Assembly (NCBI GenBank): GCA_031286695.1
Contig: JAITTY010000022.1
Coordinates: 248,001 to 312,000, forward strand
Reading direction: 5' to 3'
Source of the DNA: Sphingobacterium sp.
GTDB lineage: Bacteria > Bacteroidota > Bacteroidia > Sphingobacteriales > Sphingobacteriaceae
Length of the DNA stretch: 64,000 bases
Positions 34,567-43,848 of the stretch are shown piece after piece (the stretch's first letter is position 1; each line of letters starts with the position of its first letter). Both the position numbers and the translations under genes were made by a program. The notes under the pieces were generated by a model. That model saw only the letters and a program-made list of their open reading frames with translations. It did no database searches and was not told the DNA's origin.

Positions 34567-35736
34567 ATGAGCGTAAAAATTATTCGAGTAACAACAGTTC
34601 CTATTTCTTTAAAAGTTTTATTGAAAGGTCAACACTATTTTATGTCTCAAAATGGTTTTGAAGTTATAGGTGTAGCCTCGAAAGGACAGGAGCTCTTTGA
34701 AGTAGCAATGGATGAGAAAATCGCAGTGATACCTGTGGAGATGTCTCGTGCGATTACTCCAGTTAAAGATTTAAAATCGCTTTGGATCATCTACAGCCTA
34801 TTTAAAAGGTTAAAACCTAAAATAGTTCATAGTCATACACCAAAGGCCGGTTTAATCGCAATGGTCGCTGCAAAGCTTGCTGGTGTGCCTATTAGGTTAC
34901 ATACTGTAGCAGGAATGCCACTTATGGAAACAACTGGGCTAAAACGTAAAGTTCTTGACTTTGTGGAGAAAGTGACCTACAGAGCTGCCAGTAAGGTTTA
35001 TCCTAATTCAAAAGGTCTGTTTGATTTTATTTTGTCCGCGAAATATACCGTACCCTCTAAATTGAAAGTTATTGGAAAAGGTTCTTCAAATGGAATAAAT
35101 ACCTCACATTTTTCGAGTGATCTAATATCATTAGAACAACAAATCGAGTTGAAGAAAGATTTGGGAGTTTTAGATGGTGATTTCATTTTTATATTCGTAG
35201 GGAGATTGGTCGGCGATAAGGGGGTAAATGAGATTATAAATGCCTTCTGTAATTTAAACTATTTAAATGTCAAATTACTTTTAGTGGGTGCTACTGAGAA
35301 CAATTTAGATCCACTTGAAGCAGAAACTTTAAATAAAATGCAAAGTAACAAACGTATAATCCATGTAGGTTTTCAAAAAGACGTCCGCCCCTATTTTGCC
35401 ATTTCGAACGCATTGGTATTTCCAAGTTATAGAGAAGGATTTCCAAACGTAGTTATGCAAGCTGGGGCAATGGAACTTCCTGCAATCGTATCTGATATAA
35501 ATGGCTGCAACGAAATCATCATCGATGGAAAAAATGGAACAATTATTCCTGTTAAAAATGTAGATGCAGTTAAGAAAGCAATGGAAATGATGATAACGGA
35601 TAAGGAGCTTTATTTAAAGATGAAAGGAAATGCTAGAGGAATGATAACTGAACGTTACGAACAACAGGTCGTTTGGGATGCCCTTTTGACGGAGTACAAA
35701 AGTTTATTAAAAGATAAAGGATTAGACAATGTATAG
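34567..35736 (+). CDS. Family 4 glycosyltransferase, PglA/CapM-like
   Basis: A 389-residue GT-B enzyme. It has VHSHTPKAGLIAMVAAKLAGV, HTVAGMPLMET, GSSNGINTSHF at the hinge, FVGRLVGDKGVNEIINAF and PSYREGFPNVVMQAGAMELP. The combination of HTPK and the position just before a PglC-like phosphosugar transferase is typical of the enzyme that adds the second sugar to the initiating N-acetylated trideoxyhexose. It overlaps the next gene by 8 bp. Base composition returns to that of the rfb genes. Confidence 0.9.
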   Translation: MSVKIIRVTTVPISLKVLLKGQHYFMSQNGFEVIGVASKGQELFEVAMDEKIAVIPVEMSRAITPVKDLKSLWIIYSLFKRLKPKIVHSHTPKAGLIAMVAAKLAGVPIRLHTVAGMPLMETTGLKRKVLDFVEKVTYRAASKVYPNSKGLFDFILSAKYTVPSKLKVIGKGSSNGINTSHFSSDLISLEQQIELKKDLGVLDGDFIFIFVGRLVGDKGVNEIINAFCNLNYLNVKLLLVGATENNLDPLEAETLNKMQSNKRIIHVGFQKDVRPYFAISNALVFPSYREGFPNVVMQAGAMELPAIVSDINGCNEIIIDGKNGTIIPVKNVDAVKKAMEMMITDKELYLKMKGNARGMITERYEQQVVWDALLTEYKSLLKDKGLDNV

Positions 35737-36334
35737 GCATTTTTTTAAGAGGCTTTTCGATTTTTTTATTGCACTTATAGGTTTGATTATCCTTAGTCCC
35801 ATTTTTATTGTTGTGACAATAGGACTTTATATTGCTAATGATGGCAAGCCATTTTTCTTTCAGTCCCGTCCAGGATTAAACGAACGGATCTTTAAAATCA
35901 TCAAATTCAAGACAATGAATGATAAAAAAGATACCAATGGCAATCTTCTGTCTGACGCAGAACGGTTAACACCTATTGGGGCTTTTGTGAGAAAGACATC
36001 TCTGGATGAGATTCCTCAGTTAATTAATGTACTCAAAGGCGATATGGCAATTATTGGACCTAGGCCTCTTTTGATTCAATACTTACCTTTATATGATGAT
36101 AAACAGCGACGTCGTCATGATGTAAGGCCCGGAATTACGGGATGGGCACAGGTCAATGGAAGAAATGCAATCTCTTGGACCAAAAAATTTGAGTTAGATG
36201 TTTGGTATGTAGACCATGTCTCCTTTCTTACCGATTTGAATGTCTTTTTTACAACATTTAAAAAGGTATTTAAAAGAGAGGGAATTTCTGCCAATGGACA
36301 TGTTACAATAGAACCGTTTAATGGAAATAACTAA
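35729..36334 (+). CDS. Initiating phospho-glycosyl transferase, PglC-like
   Basis: A 201-residue monotopic phosphosugar transferase. It has the N-terminal re-entrant hydrophobic helix (FFIALIGLIILSPIFIVVTI), FFFQSRPGLNERIFKIIKFK, the catalytic Asp-Glu in KTSLDEIPQLINVL, GPRPLL and RPGITGWAQVNGRNA. The short form lacks the N-terminal four-helix domain of WcaJ/WbaP. It probably moves diNAcBac-1-phosphate or a related sugar onto undecaprenyl phosphate, which starts the cluster 2 unit. Confidence 0.93.
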   Translation: MYRHFFKRLFDFFIALIGLIILSPIFIVVTIGLYIANDGKPFFFQSRPGLNERIFKIIKFKTMNDKKDTNGNLLSDAERLTPIGAFVRKTSLDEIPQLINVLKGDMAIIGPRPLLIQYLPLYDDKQRRRHDVRPGITGWAQVNGRNAISWTKKFELDVWYVDHVSFLTDLNVFFTTFKKVFKREGISANGHVTIEPFNGNN

Positions 36335-36343
36335 TTTTGAATA

Positions 36344-36931
36344 ATGTATTTGTTTGGAGCAAGCGGCCATGGAAAGGTAATAGCTGAAATTGCTGAGTGC
36401 AATAATTTAAAGATAGAAGGCTTTATCGATACCGATTTGAGTAAATTGTCGTTATTGGGATATCCTGTTTTTCATGAGAGTCCTGCGGGACCGGTTAACG
36501 CAGTTATTGCTATTGGAAATAATGAAGTAAGGAAAAGAATAGTAAATGAGAACAGTTCATTTACTTATCCATGTTTAATGCATCCAGGGGCTAATATTTC
36601 TACCCGTAGTATTTTAGGAAATGGCACAGTAGTTATGGCCGGTGCAACGATTAATGTAGACGTAAATGTTGGTAAACATTGTATTATCAATACAAATGCA
36701 TCCATAGATCACGATTGTATCATAGAAGATTTTGTACATCTATCACCGAATGTCGCGCTAGCTGGAAATGTACGCGTAGGAGAAGGGACCCATATTGGCA
36801 TTGGTGCCTGTGTAATCCAAGGGATAACGATTGGGAAATGGACGAAGATAGGAGCTGGAGCTGTAATTATTAAAGATATACCAGATGGATGTACCGTGGT
36901 AGGTAATCCTGGAAGAATAATAAAGAAGTAA
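36344..36931 (+). CDS. UDP-4-amino-sugar N-acetyltransferase, PglD-like
   Basis: A 195-residue protein with an N-terminal Rossmann-like domain (LFGASGHGKVIAEIAECNNL, VNAVIAIGNNEVRKRI) and a C-terminal left-handed beta-helix. The catalytic His lies in NTNASIDHDCIIEDFVHLSP, and VGNPGRIIKK ends it. Layout and length match PglD, which acetylates the C4 amine made by PglE. PglC-like and PglE-like genes lie on either side. Confidence 0.92.
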   Translation: MYLFGASGHGKVIAEIAECNNLKIEGFIDTDLSKLSLLGYPVFHESPAGPVNAVIAIGNNEVRKRIVNENSSFTYPCLMHPGANISTRSILGNGTVVMAGATINVDVNVGKHCIINTNASIDHDCIIEDFVHLSPNVALAGNVRVGEGTHIGIGACVIQGITIGKWTKIGAGAVIIKDIPDGCTVVGNPGRIIKK

Positions 36932-36948
36932 CGTTAATTTTTACCACT

Positions 36949-38085
36949 ATGTCAGATAAAATATGGCTTTCGTCTCCTCACATGGGGGGAAATGAATTAA
37001 AATACATCCATGAAGCATTCGATCATAATTGGGTAGCCCCTTTGGGCCCCAATGTCAACGGCTTTGAAGAAGATTTGGAAAAATTTCTAAATGCCAATGT
37101 TCAGGTAGCTGCCCTTTCGGCAGGTACGGCCGCGTTGCATTTAGCCTTAATCGAATGCGATGTAAAATACGGTGACGAAGTGATTTGTCAGTCCATGACT
37201 TTCTCCGCATCAGCTAATCCAATTGCCTATCAAGGTGCAATACCGGTGTTTGTTGACTCAGAACCCGACACCTGGAATATGTGTCCGATTAGATTGAAAG
37301 AAGCAATATGTGATCGTTTTGCCAAAGGAAAGAAGCCAAAGGCAATTGTGGTAGTTCATCTTTACGGGATGCCTGCAAAAATGGATGAAATATTAGCTGT
37401 AGCTAAAGAATTTGATATTCCGGTAATTGAGGATGCTGCTGAGGCATTGGGATCATCGTACAAAGGGAAAGCATGTGGAACTTTTGGCCGTTTCGGAGTA
37501 TTAAGCTTTAATGGGAACAAAATCATCACAACTTCGGGAGGTGGAGCTTTGGTATGCCATACAAAAGAAGATAAAAACAAAGCCGTTTTTCTTTCGACGC
37601 AAGCACGTGACGATGCCCCTCATTATCAACATTCGCATATAGGCTATAATTATCGGATGTCCAATATTTGCGCAGGTATAGGAAGAGGTCAAATGGAAGT
37701 ATTGGAAAATCGTGTTGAAGCTCGTCGTGCTATGACAAAGTTCTATTCCGATTTATTTGCTAGTATCGATGGAGTCCGCGTGTTGACAGAGCCTAGCGAA
37801 GATTTTTATTCTAACCATTGGTTGGCAGCCATTACGATTGATGAAGCGTTAACAGGTATCTCGCGAGAAGATTTGCGCCTTGAGCTGTTGGAGGATAACA
37901 TTGAATCGCGGCCATTATGGAAACCGATGCATCTGCAGCCAGTATTTGAGAACGCGCCATATTATGGAAGTAATGTAGCTGAAAAATTGTTTGATACCGG
38001 GCTTTGCTTACCATCAGGTTCAAACCTAACAGGAGAAGACAAACAACGTATTCGGAAAAAAATAATACAGGTTTTTCATAAATAA
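36949..38085 (+). CDS. UDP-4-keto-sugar aminotransferase, PglE-like (DegT/DnrJ family)
   Basis: A 378-residue PLP enzyme. It begins WLSSPHMGGNELKYIHEAF and has SAGTAALHLAL, VEDAAEALGSSYKGKACGTF and the PLP-binding K191 in SFNGNKIITTSGGG. The C-domain has HIGYNYRMSNICAGIGRGQ and RPLWKPMHLQP. These match the PglE group, which aminates UDP-2-acetamido-2,6-dideoxy-4-keto-hexose. The matching 4,6-dehydratase is encoded about 9 kb downstream at 47342. It is the last gene of cluster 2 before a terminator. Confidence 0.94.
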   Translation: MSDKIWLSSPHMGGNELKYIHEAFDHNWVAPLGPNVNGFEEDLEKFLNANVQVAALSAGTAALHLALIECDVKYGDEVICQSMTFSASANPIAYQGAIPVFVDSEPDTWNMCPIRLKEAICDRFAKGKKPKAIVVVHLYGMPAKMDEILAVAKEFDIPVIEDAAEALGSSYKGKACGTFGRFGVLSFNGNKIITTSGGGALVCHTKEDKNKAVFLSTQARDDAPHYQHSHIGYNYRMSNICAGIGRGQMEVLENRVEARRAMTKFYSDLFASIDGVRVLTEPSEDFYSNHWLAAITIDEALTGISREDLRLELLEDNIESRPLWKPMHLQPVFENAPYYGSNVAEKLFDTGLCLPSGSNLTGEDKQRIRKKIIQVFHK

Positions 38086-38091
38086 AAATTT

Positions 38092-38126
38092 AAAGAGCTT
38101 TTATTTATAATTAAAGCTCCTTTTTA
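38092..38126 (+). terminator. Terminator at the end of cluster 2
   Basis: GAGCTTT (38095-38101) pairs with AAAGCTC (38113-38119), flanked by A- and T-rich sequence ending in CTTTTTATT. The rest of the 310-bp gap to the wza-like gene is AT-rich and holds the promoter listed next. Confidence 0.75.
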
Positions 38127-38347
38127 TTGTTTGATAATTGTAGTACCTTATTAGCTTGAACTATATTGGATAGGTATTATTGACTAATTTATTCAAGATA
38201 TCTTTGATCAGTAGGGTGTATAAGTAGCTGATGCCTAAATTCAATAATTTCAGTAATTATTATTTTAGGCACAGATCTTGCTATTTTGAGGCGTTCTTTT
38301 ATAAGACATTCTATCAGGTCGTTTAAGGGAATCTCGAGAAAAAAATG

Positions 38348-38355
38348 TATTTTTG
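38348..38355 (+). promoter_or_regulatory. -7 box before wza-wzc
   Basis: TATTTTTG fits TAnnTTTG exactly and lies 40 bp before the wza-like start. The best -33 candidate is TTTA at 38322, with a 22-bp spacer, so the promoter is only moderately convincing. With the terminator upstream it suggests separate transcription of the export genes. Confidence 0.4.
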
Positions 38356-38395
38356 CGTATTTGATGACTAAGATCAATTTTAATTTAAATAACTT

Positions 38396-39178
38396 ATGCG
38401 GTTAATTTCAAGATATGGTTTAATATTGGCATTGTTTACAATTGCTATATTAATGTTTAGTTCTTGTGGCTCTAGGAAAAACATGGTTTATCTACAGGCA
38501 GATTCTACTCAACTCAATAATATTTATGAGCGGAATATACCCAAGATTCAACCAAACGATATTTTAACAATTGTGGTGACTGCTGCTGATCCAAAAGTCA
38601 CAATGCCTTTTAATCCAATTAGCATGATGCCAAATGGGAATTTGACTCAACAAACTGATTTGGCACTTCGCCCTACATATACAGTTGATAATAATGGGGA
38701 TGTTTTGCTTCCAATTTTAGGCAAAGTGCATATAGCAGGTCTTACAAGAACTGAAGCAATAGAAAAATTAAGAGAGGAGTTGGAACGATACATAAAAGAG
38801 CCAGGAGTAAATATTAATTTTAACAATTTTAGAGTTTCAGTTTTGGGAGAGGTTGCTAGGCCAGGATCGTTTGTCCTGCCAACGGAAAGAGTTACTGTTC
38901 TAGAAGCATTAGGAATGGCAGGAGATATGACGATTAGAGGGGTGAGAGAAAATGTGATGTTAATTCGTGAAGTAGATGGGAAAAAGTCGGTCCATCGATT
39001 AGATTTAACAAAGCAGGATGTTTTAAATTCGCCTTATTATTATTTATCACAAAATGACGTTGTATATGTCGAACCTAATAAAGCCCAAATTAATAATTCA
39101 AAACTCGGAAGCAATACAAATGTTATAATATCTATAGCTGGTTTATTGATAACAGTTATATCAGTATTAACCAGATAA
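38396..39178 (+). CDS. Wza-like polysaccharide export lipoprotein (OPX)
   Basis: A 260-residue protein. It has a lipoprotein signal (LILALFTIAILMFSSCGSRK), then IQPNDILTIVV, DNNGDVLLPILGKVHIAGLT (poly_export domain) and FRVSVLGEVARPGSFVLPTE (SLBB domain). A final C-terminal hydrophobic helix (NVIISIAGLLITVISVL) is typical of Bacteroidota OPX proteins. It forms the outer-membrane/periplasmic conduit for the polymer and works with the Wzc-like kinase 7 bp downstream. Confidence 0.94.
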   Translation: MRLISRYGLILALFTIAILMFSSCGSRKNMVYLQADSTQLNNIYERNIPKIQPNDILTIVVTAADPKVTMPFNPISMMPNGNLTQQTDLALRPTYTVDNNGDVLLPILGKVHIAGLTRTEAIEKLREELERYIKEPGVNINFNNFRVSVLGEVARPGSFVLPTERVTVLEALGMAGDMTIRGVRENVMLIREVDGKKSVHRLDLTKQDVLNSPYYYLSQNDVVYVEPNKAQINNSKLGSNTNVIISIAGLLITVISVLTR

Positions 39179-39185
39179 TTAAATT

Positions 39186-41585
39186 ATGGAACAAAAATCT
39201 ACAAATATCAAAGATAGTTTCGAGGAGGAAATCAATCTAAGGCAACTTTTTGAGCAATATGCATATTATTGGAAGTGGTTTATTTTATCAATTTTAGTAA
39301 TTCTAAGTTTAGCACTGGTTTATTTAAGATATTCGCAGAAGAGCTATATTACAACTGCTAAAATACTTCTTAAGGATGAAAAGAGCGCTTCAGCAGGGGA
39401 GTTAGCTGGAATTGCTGAGCTGTCTAATAGTCTTGGATTTGGGGGTACTAGATCTGCATTTGTTACAGATCAAATTGAGGTTTTATCATCTCGTCGATTG
39501 ATGAGAAAAGTTGTGGATCAACATCATCTTAATATAGTTTACTCATTAAAAGGAAAAATCCGTTCTTCAGAGGTTTTGCAGACCGAGATGCCGTTTGTAA
39601 TTGTTCCTCAACAGAATCAAGATACTACCAAGTTAAATCTGCAGGTAAAATTGGCTGGCGAAGACAAATTAAATGTGACGAATTTGTTTAATGGAGAAAA
39701 GACCATTGCTTCATTTGATAAAATTTTTGAAATAGGTTCGCATAAATTGCAAATTAAAAGAACAAAGAAAAATTTGCCTGATAACGGCGTAACCTATCTA
39801 ATCAACATTATCCCGACCAATTGGGCGATTGACGCTAGTTTAAAGAGTATATCAATTACCCCTAGCAAGGAATTGCAGTCTTATATTGTTAACTTTTCAA
39901 TGATTACCAGTACAAGGAAGAAAGCAGAACTAATTCTGAACAGCCTGATTGACGTTTATAACGCGGATTTGACAAACGATAAAATGCGTATGACTAGAGC
40001 AACCTCTGACTTTATAAATAAGAGATTGCTTTTAATATCTAAGGATCTTTCTGGTGCTGATGAAGAAGCTGCAGAGTTCAAATCAGCAAATTCCATGGTC
40101 GACATGGCTACAGAAGCTGGGGTATTTTTAAATACTGCTTCTGATAATGATAAAAAAGTGTTAGAATATAAAACACAACTTCAATTAGTTGATCACATGA
40201 ACGACTATCTGAAAAAACAGGAAGTTGGAAAATTGTTACCATCCAATATCGGTTTACAAGATATGTCAATAGTTTCAACTATAGACGGATATAATAAGTT
40301 GGTCTTAGAAAGAGATGACCTTTTGAAGACTGCTTCAGAACAAAATCCTGCTGTAATTGCATTAAATGAGAATATTCAAGAAAGTAGTATAAATATTAGA
40401 AGTGCTTTACAAAATTATCAAAGGGTTACTAAGCTCGCTTTGGGCAGTATTCAACAAAAATCAAATGAGATTAGAACCCGTATTAGTTCAATACCTAATC
40501 AAGAACAAGGTTTTAAAAAAATCTCTAGACAGCAGCAAATAGTTGAATCGCTATATTTGCTATTATTACAAAAAAGAGAAGAAAGTGAAGTTCGGGCTGC
40601 AGCCACTCCTGATAATTTGAAAATTATTGATGCTGCTTATGAAATTGGTCAGCCTGTTGCGCCAAAGAAATCGATGGTTCTCTTGGGAGCGCTCGTATTG
40701 GGATTCTTGCTGCCATTAATAATCCTTTATCTTAAATTTTTATTGGACAATAAAATTCATTCCCGTAAGGATATTGAAGATATTGTCAAAATACCGGTCT
40801 TGGGAGAGATACCTACAGCTGAAGATACAATTGTACATTTAAATGACCGTTCATCGCTGGCTGAAGCATTCCGTATATTACGTACGAATATGAGCTTTAT
40901 GTTTGGCGCTGATAATAAGGAGGCTTCTAGAGTAATTTTTGTAACCTCAACCATATCTGGGGAAGGAAAATCGTTTGTTACTACTAATCTTGCTCAGATT
41001 TTATCGATGTCAGGAAAAAAGGTGTTGTTAATTGGTGCAGATATTCGGAGTCCGAAAGTGTTGGATTATCTGGGTTTATCGCATTTACAACATACGAATG
41101 TCGGTATTACTCAATTTTTAATTAACCCAGATATGGACGTGGATAATATCATTATCAAAAAGCCCGGTAATTACGATTTTGATGTAGTGTATTCTGGTTA
41201 TATTGCACCTAATCCTGCCGAGTTATTAATGAATGGACATTTTGATGATGTAATTAAATATGCGCGTGAACACTATGATTATATTTTGGTGGATACAGCA
41301 CCGGTAAGTTTGGTAACAGATACCCTGTTAATTGCACATAATGCTGATTTAACGTTGTACGTATCTCGTGTCAATTACCTCGACAAGCGATTATTGCAGG
41401 TGCCAAGAGAATTGTATGTGGATGGCAAGCTGAAAAATCTTGCGGCCGTTGTAAACGATGTTGACTTTGCTCGCGGTTATGGTTATGGCTATGGTTACGG
41501 CTATGGTTATGGTGATAAAGGAAAGAAGAAAACAGGCTTAGCGAAGGTATGGTTGGATCTTAAAGATCGGCTAAATATAAAATAA
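39186..41585 (+). CDS. Wzc-like chain-length protein with BY-kinase domain
   Basis: A 799-residue inner-membrane protein: Wzz domain with a first helix near residue 37, a long coiled-coil periplasmic part with GNVR, a second helix near 500 (MVLLGALVLGFLLPLIILYL), then a cytosolic BY-kinase. Walker A is STISGEGKSF at about 588-597, Walker A' is VLLIGADIRSP (Gly where the first Asp is usual), and Walker B is YILVDTAPV. The tail carries six Gly-Tyr repeats as the tyrosine cluster. Kinase cycling controls export through the Wza partner. Confidence 0.94.
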   Translation: MEQKSTNIKDSFEEEINLRQLFEQYAYYWKWFILSILVILSLALVYLRYSQKSYITTAKILLKDEKSASAGELAGIAELSNSLGFGGTRSAFVTDQIEVLSSRRLMRKVVDQHHLNIVYSLKGKIRSSEVLQTEMPFVIVPQQNQDTTKLNLQVKLAGEDKLNVTNLFNGEKTIASFDKIFEIGSHKLQIKRTKKNLPDNGVTYLINIIPTNWAIDASLKSISITPSKELQSYIVNFSMITSTRKKAELILNSLIDVYNADLTNDKMRMTRATSDFINKRLLLISKDLSGADEEAAEFKSANSMVDMATEAGVFLNTASDNDKKVLEYKTQLQLVDHMNDYLKKQEVGKLLPSNIGLQDMSIVSTIDGYNKLVLERDDLLKTASEQNPAVIALNENIQESSINIRSALQNYQRVTKLALGSIQQKSNEIRTRISSIPNQEQGFKKISRQQQIVESLYLLLLQKREESEVRAAATPDNLKIIDAAYEIGQPVAPKKSMVLLGALVLGFLLPLIILYLKFLLDNKIHSRKDIEDIVKIPVLGEIPTAEDTIVHLNDRSSLAEAFRILRTNMSFMFGADNKEASRVIFVTSTISGEGKSFVTTNLAQILSMSGKKVLLIGADIRSPKVLDYLGLSHLQHTNVGITQFLINPDMDVDNIIIKKPGNYDFDVVYSGYIAPNPAELLMNGHFDDVIKYAREHYDYILVDTAPVSLVTDTLLIAHNADLTLYVSRVNYLDKRLLQVPRELYVDGKLKNLAAVVNDVDFARGYGYGYGYGYGYGDKGKKKTGLAKVWLDLKDRLNIK
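41475..41510 (+). repeat. Hexanucleotide repeat encoding (Gly-Tyr)6
   Basis: Six copies of GGNTAN (GGTTAT, GGCTAT, GGTTAC variants) encode the C-terminal tyrosine cluster of the Wzc-like kinase. Slippage by whole units would change tyrosine number without breaking the frame. Confidence 0.9.
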
Positions 41586-41620
41586 AGCTTCGATAATCCA
41601 GATTTTGGCCTTATTGTTGT

Positions 41621-41660
41621 ATAATCCCAAATCGGTACTTCGGTTTGGGATTAATTTTTT
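41621..41660 (+). terminator. Terminator after the Wzc-like gene
   Basis: AATCCCAAA (41623-41631) pairs with TTTGGGATT (41644-41652), followed by AATTTTTT. It separates the export genes from the barrel-gldK-gldN cassette. Confidence 0.85.
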
Positions 41661-41798
41661 ATACTAAATTAGTAAAATCGACCGTTTTGAATGACATATC
41701 ACTAATCAGTAAAAAATTAAATCATGTGTATAAACGGTTATTTGAATCACGAAATGGCTCGTGATACTTTAAACACAAGCTCTTTAAATATTTTATCC

Positions 41799-42491
41799 AT
41801 GAAAAAACAATATCTATACACGTTTTTTGTAGCCCTCTTGCTAACAATTGGTTCAGTATCGGCCCAGTTTTCGCGTCCTATTAGTGTTGGAGCTGGGGCA
41901 GGTGCAACAATCAATCTAACTGATTTGGGAAATGTAGAACCGAAATTCGCTTTTTATGGCGAGGCTGATTATCTGATCTCACCTTATATCTCCGTAGGCC
42001 TGCATGGCGAAAAAGGAACTTTGGCGGGGAATGGTTATGATAGTGACTTTAAGAACCGTTATTTTGCTGGAAATATCAATGGAAAAGTCCGTTTAGGGCA
42101 ATTTTTAGGAAATGCCGATAATTACAGTTATTATACTTTGGAAGCGAATACCTTTTCTCGCATTCTTTCGAATGTTTACGTTGGAGCTGGGGCGGGATTG
42201 GTGAAAAACCGAATTTCAAAAAATATTTCGGCACTTTATGCCAATTATTTGGAATCTGTCGGAGGTGAAATTTCAAAAGATAACGGCGAAATTCATTTTG
42301 TACTTCCTTTGAATGTCGGATTAGATATTCCGTTTGGTAGAACCCTATATGGACCCCAGTGGGCAATCAATGTGAACTATCAGCATACATTGACATTCAA
42401 TGATAATCTGGATGGTATCATCAATAAAAATAATGACCAATATGGTCTTATTTCGGTAGGTGTGAAATACGGATTATTTAACCGTAAATAA
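41799..42491 (+). CDS. Outer-membrane beta-barrel protein, possible PorG analogue
   Basis: About 230 residues from ATG 41799, which gives a clean Sec signal (LYTFFVALLLTIGSVSAQF); the earlier ATG 41724 adds a 25-residue unconserved leader. The mature part alternates hydrophobic and polar residues in about 8 to 10 strands (ISVGAGAGATI, FAFYGEADYLISPYISVGLH, VYVGAGAGLV, NVGLDIPFG, GLISVGVKYGLF). It ends in an outer-membrane-type C-terminal strand. It lies 26 bp before a GldK-like gene. In Porphyromonas the barrel protein PorG anchors the PorK/PorN ring, so an analogous role is attractive but unproven. Confidence 0.75.
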   Translation: MKKQYLYTFFVALLLTIGSVSAQFSRPISVGAGAGATINLTDLGNVEPKFAFYGEADYLISPYISVGLHGEKGTLAGNGYDSDFKNRYFAGNINGKVRLGQFLGNADNYSYYTLEANTFSRILSNVYVGAGAGLVKNRISKNISALYANYLESVGGEISKDNGEIHFVLPLNVGLDIPFGRTLYGPQWAINVNYQHTLTFNDNLDGIINKNNDQYGLISVGVKYGLFNRK

Positions 42492-42517
42492 GCAAATCAA
42501 AATTTTAATACAACGAA

Positions 42518-43816
42518 ATGATGAATATACTAAAAAGGTTCTATGGCAATCGTCAACTTGGGCTTTTCTCTCTGGCTATCTTAATTGGTTTTGCTGCATG
42601 TAAGTCCAATTCGGCAATTTATAAAGCTCCAAAGGTAAATGCTTTTCGGGGTGGCAAACTTCCGCCTCCTCCAGGAATGGTTTATATTCCGTCGGGTACA
42701 ATATTGTTCAAAGGCTCATTAGATAGTGGTAATGTGGGTAAAAATGTCAGTGTAAGTGCATTTTTTATTGATGAAGCCGAAGTGACAAATAAGCAGTATC
42801 GCGAATTTGTCAACTGGGTTGCGGACTCCGTTGCAGTAACGGATTATCTCAACGATGATCAATACTTTTTAGAGATTGCTGGTGAGCAAGTTGGCCAAAA
42901 GCGTATCAATTGGGCAAAAGTCAAAAAGATATCGCCGATATGGAAAAGCAATGATGCGAGTATTCAAGAGCGTATTGCTCCTATGCTTGAAATGCATGGA
43001 AATAGACGTGCACTCAATCCCGAAGTGATTAAATATCGTTTCTCTTACCTACAGTCTAAGGGTAATGTCAAGAAGAAATATGTAACTGACACTGTGGCCG
43101 TCATGCCCGTGGAAGATATCTGGACAAAAGATTTTCCCAATGCGCAGCTTGCCTCTTTAGATGCCAATTACTTTACGCACCCATCTTTTGATTATTATCC
43201 AGTAGTAGGGGTGACCTGGAGACAGGCACGGGCCTTTACTGACTGGCGCGCAAACGAGATGGCGGCGACAGTATTGAAAAATTCTTATCTCAACGGTTAT
43301 CAACTGAGTTTAAGTTTGCCAACTGAAGCGCAATGGCAATATGCAGCTTCCGGTAAATTGGATCCGCAGGATACCATCGCAGGTTCACGGATGACTATTG
43401 ATGGAACAGAAGGTAAAAAGAAACTAGCCGTCAACTTCAAACAAGGGGAAGGAACGTACTCGCGTGATGGTGCGACATTTACTCTTCCTGTGAAATCTTA
43501 TATGCCAAATGCTTTCGGAGTCTACAATATGGCTGGAAATGTGTCCGAATGGACTTTGGATGCTTACAGCCCTTCTGCAGTTGTATTTGTCAACGACTTA
43601 AATCCTGCGTTGCTTTATGACGCAGATGCAAAAGATGGTGATGCATTGAAACGTAAAGTAGTCCGTGGTGGTTCCTGGAAAGATAATGGCGAGCAGCTGA
43701 ATAGCGAAACGCGTAATTACTCGGTAGATTATGAACCACATTCTTATATCGGCTTCCGCTGTGTCATGTCGGCTTTTGAAATGCCTACAGTACAGAGCAA
43801 AACACGTAAGTATTAA
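42518..43816 (+). CDS. gldK: GldK-like lipoprotein (T9SS ring, FGE-sulfatase fold)
   Basis: A 432-residue lipoprotein with signal GLFSLAILIGFAACKS. The mature protein has the formylglycine-generating-enzyme fold: PPPPGMVYIPSGTILFKGS, IDEAEVTNKQYREFVNWVAD, VVGVTWRQARAFTDWRANEM, LSLPTEAQWQYAASG, GVYNMAGNVSEWTLD, VVRGGSWKD and YIGFRCVMS. These are the GldK/GldJ signatures; the catalytic Cys pair of true FGE is absent. GldK with GldN forms the periplasmic ring of the type IX secretion and gliding machine. No gldL or gldM follows; GldN comes next after 32 bp. Confidence 0.88.
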   Translation: MMNILKRFYGNRQLGLFSLAILIGFAACKSNSAIYKAPKVNAFRGGKLPPPPGMVYIPSGTILFKGSLDSGNVGKNVSVSAFFIDEAEVTNKQYREFVNWVADSVAVTDYLNDDQYFLEIAGEQVGQKRINWAKVKKISPIWKSNDASIQERIAPMLEMHGNRRALNPEVIKYRFSYLQSKGNVKKKYVTDTVAVMPVEDIWTKDFPNAQLASLDANYFTHPSFDYYPVVGVTWRQARAFTDWRANEMAATVLKNSYLNGYQLSLSLPTEAQWQYAASGKLDPQDTIAGSRMTIDGTEGKKKLAVNFKQGEGTYSRDGATFTLPVKSYMPNAFGVYNMAGNVSEWTLDAYSPSAVVFVNDLNPALLYDADAKDGDALKRKVVRGGSWKDNGEQLNSETRNYSVDYEPHSYIGFRCVMSAFEMPTVQSKTRKY

Positions 43817-43848
43817 CCCGCTGTTTTAAAACCCAAAAATCGATAACG

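Noticed and set aside
41475..41510. Short tandem repeat as a CRISPR-like or satellite array
   Set aside because: Units are 6 bp without spacers and lie in frame inside the Wzc-like tail, so they are a coding repeat.
42518..43816. GldK-like gene as a sulfatase-modifying enzyme
   Set aside because: It has the FGE fold, but I see no catalytic cysteine pair, and GldK/GldJ signatures and the GldN neighbour explain it better.
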